Origin: Actinomyces sp. oral taxon 170 str. F0386
Lineage (GTDB): Bacteria > Actinomycetota > Actinomycetes > Actinomycetales > Actinomycetaceae
DNA length: 64,000 bases
Direction: 5' to 3'
NCBI RefSeq assembly: GCF_000195595.1
Contig: NZ_GL882573.1
Span: 102,973 to 166,972 of the forward strand
This document shows, one piece after another, positions 60,593 to 64,000 of this stretch (position 1 is its first letter; every line of letters begins with the position of its first letter). Position numbers and translations under genes: made by a program. Below the pieces are notes generated by a model, which was not told the DNA's origin, made no database searches, and worked only from the letters and a program-made list of their open reading frames with translations.

Positions 60593-62149
60593 ATGTCCCT
60601 GCGCACCCTCGCCGTCACCCGCCGCCAGGTCCTCGCCGCACTCGGCGTCGGAGCGGGCGCCGCTGCCATCGCCTCCTGCTCGCGCAGCTCCTCCGGCGAC
60701 GGCCGTATCCGTCTGGCCATGTTCCACGCCCCCGAGAGCAAGCTCAACCCGCTCACCAACGACGGCTCCAAGCTCACTCGCTGGTCCTGCGCCGAGAGCC
60801 TCACCGGGCTCACCGCCGACGGCGACGCCCAGGAGCTGCTCGCCACCGCCTGGAAGCGCGAGGACGAGACCACCTGGCGCTTCACCCTGCGCGAGGGCGT
60901 CACCTTCCACGACGGCACCGCCCTGAGCGCCGAGAATGCGGCCGCCGCCCTGACCTTCGCGGCCGGCGCTGCCAAGCCGCCGCGCGTCCTGGACGGAATC
61001 AACCTCACTGCGAAGGCCGACGGCAAGGACCTCCTCCTGACCACCGCAGCCCCTGACCCCCTCATGCCGCAGCGCGTCTCCAGTCCCCAGCTCGCCATCC
61101 TGTCCCCGGCCGCCTACCCGAGCTCCGCCGACGGCGCCATCGATCCCGTCGGCCATGGTACCGGCGCCTTCATCCTCAAGCAGACCAACGGTTCGTCCGG
61201 CGCCACCCTGGAGCGCAACGACAAGTACTGGGGCAAGAAGGCCGCCGCCCCCGGCATCGACGTCACTTACGTGCCCGACGGCGCCGCCCGCGGAACCGCC
61301 CTGCGCACTGACACCGCCGATATCGTCGAGGCAGTCCCCGTAGCCCAGGCCGGCAACATGGACAAGGAGCTCCTTCACGAGGTGTCGACACCGCGCACTA
61401 TCACCCTCTACCTCAACACCGGCTCCGGCGCCTTCGCCGATCCGGCTCTGCGCGCCGCCGCCCGGAACGCTGTCGATCCGAGCGCGCTCATCAAGACCGT
61501 CTTCGAGGGCCACGCCGACTCTCCCGTCGGACTCCTGGGGCCGGCCGTGCCCTGGGCCGCCGAGATGCGGGCCTGGAAGAAGGAGACCTACCCCGGTGCT
61601 ACGGGTGCGGCCGCTACCGGCAAGGTCCCCGGCGCCACCGCGGCAGGAAGCGTCCCCGCCGGAACCGCCATCACCCTGGCCTCCTACACCGACCGCCCCG
61701 AGCTCGGTGAGATGGTTCCCCTCCTGGCTCAGCAGCTTGAGGCTGCCGGCTTCAGCGTCACCCAGGACGTGCGCGAGTACAACCAGATCGAGACCGAGGC
61801 CCTGGCCGGTAAGTTCGACGCCGTCCTCGTGTCGCGCTCCACCGTTCTGGACTCCGGTGACGCTGTTGCCTATATGACCGCCGACTTCTCCTCCTCCGGC
61901 TCCTACTCCATGAGCCAGTTGTCCGACCCCACGGTGGACGCCGCCATCTCCAAGGCCTCCGGTAGTGAGCCCGGCGAGGAACGGCGCAAGGCCATCATGG
62001 AGGCCGAGCAGGCCATCCTCGTCACCGGAGCCGCCATCCCGATCGTCCACGAGCGCGTCCTGCAGGGCGAGGCCGCCGGCGTCTCAGGCGCCGAGCGCGA
62101 CCCCAACGAGCGCACCCTCATCACCTCGTCCACGGCTGTGAAGAAGTGA
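60593..62149 (+). CDS. ABC transporter substrate-binding lipoprotein (SBP family 5)
   Basis: 518 residues from an ATG with AAGGAG upstream. The signal sequence has a twin-arginine-like TRRQVLAAL followed by a lipobox ending at Cys29 (AIASC), so export by Tat is possible. The mature part is a DppA/NikA-type family 5 binding protein: LTNDGSKLTRWSCAESLTGLTADG, WRFTLREGVTFHDGTALSAENAAAAL and GTGAFILKQTNGSSGATLERNDKYWG. It captures peptides, nickel or a metal-chelator complex outside the membrane. The regulatory boxes upstream favour a metal-related ligand. Confidence 0.9.
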   Translation: MSLRTLAVTRRQVLAALGVGAGAAAIASCSRSSSGDGRIRLAMFHAPESKLNPLTNDGSKLTRWSCAESLTGLTADGDAQELLATAWKREDETTWRFTLREGVTFHDGTALSAENAAAALTFAAGAAKPPRVLDGINLTAKADGKDLLLTTAAPDPLMPQRVSSPQLAILSPAAYPSSADGAIDPVGHGTGAFILKQTNGSSGATLERNDKYWGKKAAAPGIDVTYVPDGAARGTALRTDTADIVEAVPVAQAGNMDKELLHEVSTPRTITLYLNTGSGAFADPALRAAARNAVDPSALIKTVFEGHADSPVGLLGPAVPWAAEMRAWKKETYPGATGAAATGKVPGATAAGSVPAGTAITLASYTDRPELGEMVPLLAQQLEAAGFSVTQDVREYNQIETEALAGKFDAVLVSRSTVLDSGDAVAYMTADFSSSGSYSMSQLSDPTVDAAISKASGSEPGEERRKAIMEAEQAILVTGAAIPIVHERVLQGEAAGVSGAERDPNERTLITSSTAVKK

Positions 62150-63891
62150 GCGGCATGCTTACCCGGCTCGCCGGGAGCCTGCGCCGCTACGACGTTGTCG
62201 CCGGTACCTCGCGCCTGGTCGCCCTGGTCTGCCTCATCGGTCTTGTGGGCATGCTGCCGTGGCTGTCGGGCAAGGACCCGGCACTGACGATCCTGCGCGC
62301 CACCTCCTCCGACCGTGAACCCACGCCGGAGGTCCTGGAGTCCATCCGCAAGAGCATCGGGATCGACGGCGGTCCCTTGCACACGATGGGGCGCTGGCTG
62401 GCCGGGTTGGTGCGCGGGGACCTGGGGCGCTCCTGGGTCTCAGGCGCTCCCGTCGGCCCGGATGCCGTTGACGCCTTCGGAGTCTCACTGAGCCTCATGG
62501 CCGCCGCGCTCGGTGTCGGACTCGTTATCGTCGCAGCGCTGGTGCTGCCGGCCCTGCGCGACGGGTTGCGAGGACAACCGCGGCCCCGAGGCGGGGCTGT
62601 CTCCGCGGTCCTCATCTCCCTGCCCGAGTACCTCCTGGCCCCGATCCTCATGCTCGTCCTGGCCGTCTACCTCAGGATCCTGCCACCCCTCGGGTGGGGC
62701 GGCCCCGAGAAGGTCATCATGCCGGCCCTCAGCCTGGGCCTGCCCACCGGCGGCTACCTGGGCGGACTTATCTCCGATGCCGTCACCGCCACTTTCTCCA
62801 AACGCTGGGTGGCCACCTGGTCCACAGCCGGGATCCGGGGAGGGGCCTTGGCCGGGGCCGTCCTGCGTCGCGCTCTGACCCCGCTGGCCGGGCAGGTGGC
62901 ACTCGTCGTCGTCGCCCTGACCGGTGGGGCGGTCGCCGTGGAGAAGATCTTCGCCATCCCCGGGATCGGGCGCGAGCTGATCGAGGCCGCCTCCGCTCAG
63001 GACGTGCCGGCGCTCCAGGCTCAGATCCTGCTGCTGCTCGCCCTGGCGCTCACCGCCGGCATCATCGCCGGGATCGTGCACCGCCTCCTCATGGGGCGGG
63101 CCGCCGGGGCAGGCGGACTGACAGCACCGCCCCCGGTGGAGCACCCGGGGCGGGCCGCCCGCGTCATCGCCGTCATCGGCGCCGCCCTGCTCGCCCTCAT
63201 GGTGGCCGTCGGGATCCGCCGCGACCCTTACGCCATCGTCGCTGACAAGCTGGCGGAGCCCAGCACCTCCCTTCCGCTGGGCGCCGACTCGCTCGGGCGC
63301 GACGTGCTGGCGCGCGTGGCCCACGGGGCGCTGTCCACCGTGACCGGCGCCGTCGCCGTCACGGTCGTGTGCTTCGTCATCGCCCTGCTGGTGGGGCTGG
63401 CGCCGCGGGCCGCCACGGGGTTCATCGAGGTCGCCAACGCAGCCCCGCCGATCCTGGCCGGACTCATCGTCGCCGGCGTATCCGGGCCCAGCGCCACGGG
63501 CGCCGCCATCGCCGTGGCCAGCGTCGGCTGGGCGCCGCTGGCCTCCCACGCCGCCGGGCTCGTTGCTGAGGCCCGGCGGCGTCCCGACATCCTCCTCGCT
63601 CCCGTCCTGGGGGAGGGGCGTGTGCGGATCACCCTGACCCGGGTCCTGCCCGCCGTCGTCGGCCCCCTGGCGCGCCACGCGGCCCTGAGGCTGCCCGGCA
63701 AGGCCCTGGCCCTAGCGGCCCTGGGTTTCCTGGGGCTGGGCGCTCAGAGCCCCACACCCGAGTGGGGACTGGTCCTCTCCGATGCTCTGCCCTACATCGA
63801 ACGGGCCCCCTGGGCCGTGGCCACGCCCGCCGCCGCCCTCGTGGTCCTGTCGATCACGTCGGTCGCCGCCTCCCGCAGCATGCGGCGCTGA
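62146..63891 (+). CDS. Fused DppB-DppC type ABC permease
   Basis: 581 residues that join two permeases which are normally separate. Residues ~1-320 match DppB/NikB, with an extracellular loop after TM1, RILPPLGWGGPEKVIMPALSLGLPTGGYLGGLISDAV and IPGIGRELIEAASAQDVPAL. Residues ~335-581 match DppC/NikC, with LPLGADSLGRDVLARVAHGALSTV and ALGFLGLGAQSPTPEWGLVLSDAL. Each half has its own EAA-like coupling loop. The linker is a short region near 320-335. The GTG start overlaps the preceding stop (GTGA). With the other three genes it makes a complete importer. Confidence 0.9.
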   Translation: MSGMLTRLAGSLRRYDVVAGTSRLVALVCLIGLVGMLPWLSGKDPALTILRATSSDREPTPEVLESIRKSIGIDGGPLHTMGRWLAGLVRGDLGRSWVSGAPVGPDAVDAFGVSLSLMAAALGVGLVIVAALVLPALRDGLRGQPRPRGGAVSAVLISLPEYLLAPILMLVLAVYLRILPPLGWGGPEKVIMPALSLGLPTGGYLGGLISDAVTATFSKRWVATWSTAGIRGGALAGAVLRRALTPLAGQVALVVVALTGGAVAVEKIFAIPGIGRELIEAASAQDVPALQAQILLLLALALTAGIIAGIVHRLLMGRAAGAGGLTAPPPVEHPGRAARVIAVIGAALLALMVAVGIRRDPYAIVADKLAEPSTSLPLGADSLGRDVLARVAHGALSTVTGAVAVTVVCFVIALLVGLAPRAATGFIEVANAAPPILAGLIVAGVSGPSATGAAIAVASVGWAPLASHAAGLVAEARRRPDILLAPVLGEGRVRITLTRVLPAVVGPLARHAALRLPGKALALAALGFLGLGAQSPTPEWGLVLSDALPYIERAPWAVATPAAALVVLSITSVAASRSMRR

Positions 63892-63970
63892 GACCTCTGA
63901 GACCTCGCAGCAGCGGCCCGGCTCCGGCCGGGCGCGAGGGGGCTGCGCCGTCGGCCGCAGACAACGAGGC

Positions 63971-64000
63971 GGGCGCCGACCGCGCTATGGGTCGGCGCCC
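63971..64000 (+). terminator. Terminator at window end
   Basis: GGGCGCCGACC (63971-63981) and GGTCGGCGCCC (63990-64000) pair perfectly around an eight-base loop, 80 bases after the permease gene. Confidence 0.8.

Overview
The window is a 64 kb piece of the chromosome of a high-GC Gram-positive bacterium. Strong GC bias at third codon positions, many GTG starts, lipoproteins with septum-formation domains, a DtxR-type iron box, the block eno - divIC - DUF501 - ppx, and a tRNA-Ser plus small SRP RNA upstream of dnaX all point to an actinobacterium. Actinomyces is the most likely genus; this is inferred from gene content, not from a search. Nearly all of it is chromosomal. I see no CRISPR array, rRNA operon, prophage or insertion sequence.

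Layout. 1-5.6 kb: the 5' end of a membrane sensor gene cut by the window edge, a small membrane protein, an aldo/keto reductase, a BCCT osmolyte transporter and tadA, followed by tRNA-Ser(CGA). 6-15 kb: an NTF2-like protein, the helicase HrpB, a small XRE-regulator/membrane-protein module lying between two 58-bp palindromic repeats, a degenerate purine nucleoside phosphorylase-like protein, a class I glutamine amidotransferase, an Old Yellow Enzyme/ArsR pair and an atypical SDR. 15-26 kb: a repeat lipoprotein, two proline-rich polytopic membrane proteins, a glutamine amidotransferase paralogue that has lost its catalytic residues, a uracil permease, a LytR_C protein, a DUF6636-like lipoprotein and a TetR regulator. 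26-34 kb: a 1775-residue CoA-dehydratase activase and three tandem septum-formation lipoproteins, then tRNA-Ser(GGA) and ffs.

35-49 kb: carbonic anhydrase, then an in-frame fusion of the N-terminal ~360 residues of DnaX to the C-terminal ~720 residues of Mfd. Next come an iron-regulated siderophore-binding lipoprotein, a SurA-like lipoprotein, eno, divIC, a DUF501 gene, ppx, aroD, two small genes, an HTH regulator, rplY and pth. 49-54 kb: a NarL-type two-component system beside an ABC-2 transporter. 54-58.7 kb: a BI-1 family protein, an FKBP isomerase, YjdF behind a probable azaaromatic (yjdF) riboswitch, and ilvD. 58.7-63.9 kb: a four-gene peptide/nickel-type ABC importer with a fused double permease, whose promoter is bracketed by two metal-repressor-like boxes.

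Two themes recur. First, many genes start six or seven bases after a TANNNT box with no Shine-Dalgarno, so leaderless transcription looks common. Second, several dispersed palindromes (58 bp, a two-hairpin element of ~66 bp, and CGCGCGTTCG-arm hairpins) occur in two copies each. The DnaX-Mfd fusion is the most striking observation, but it could be an assembly join and must be tested as such first.
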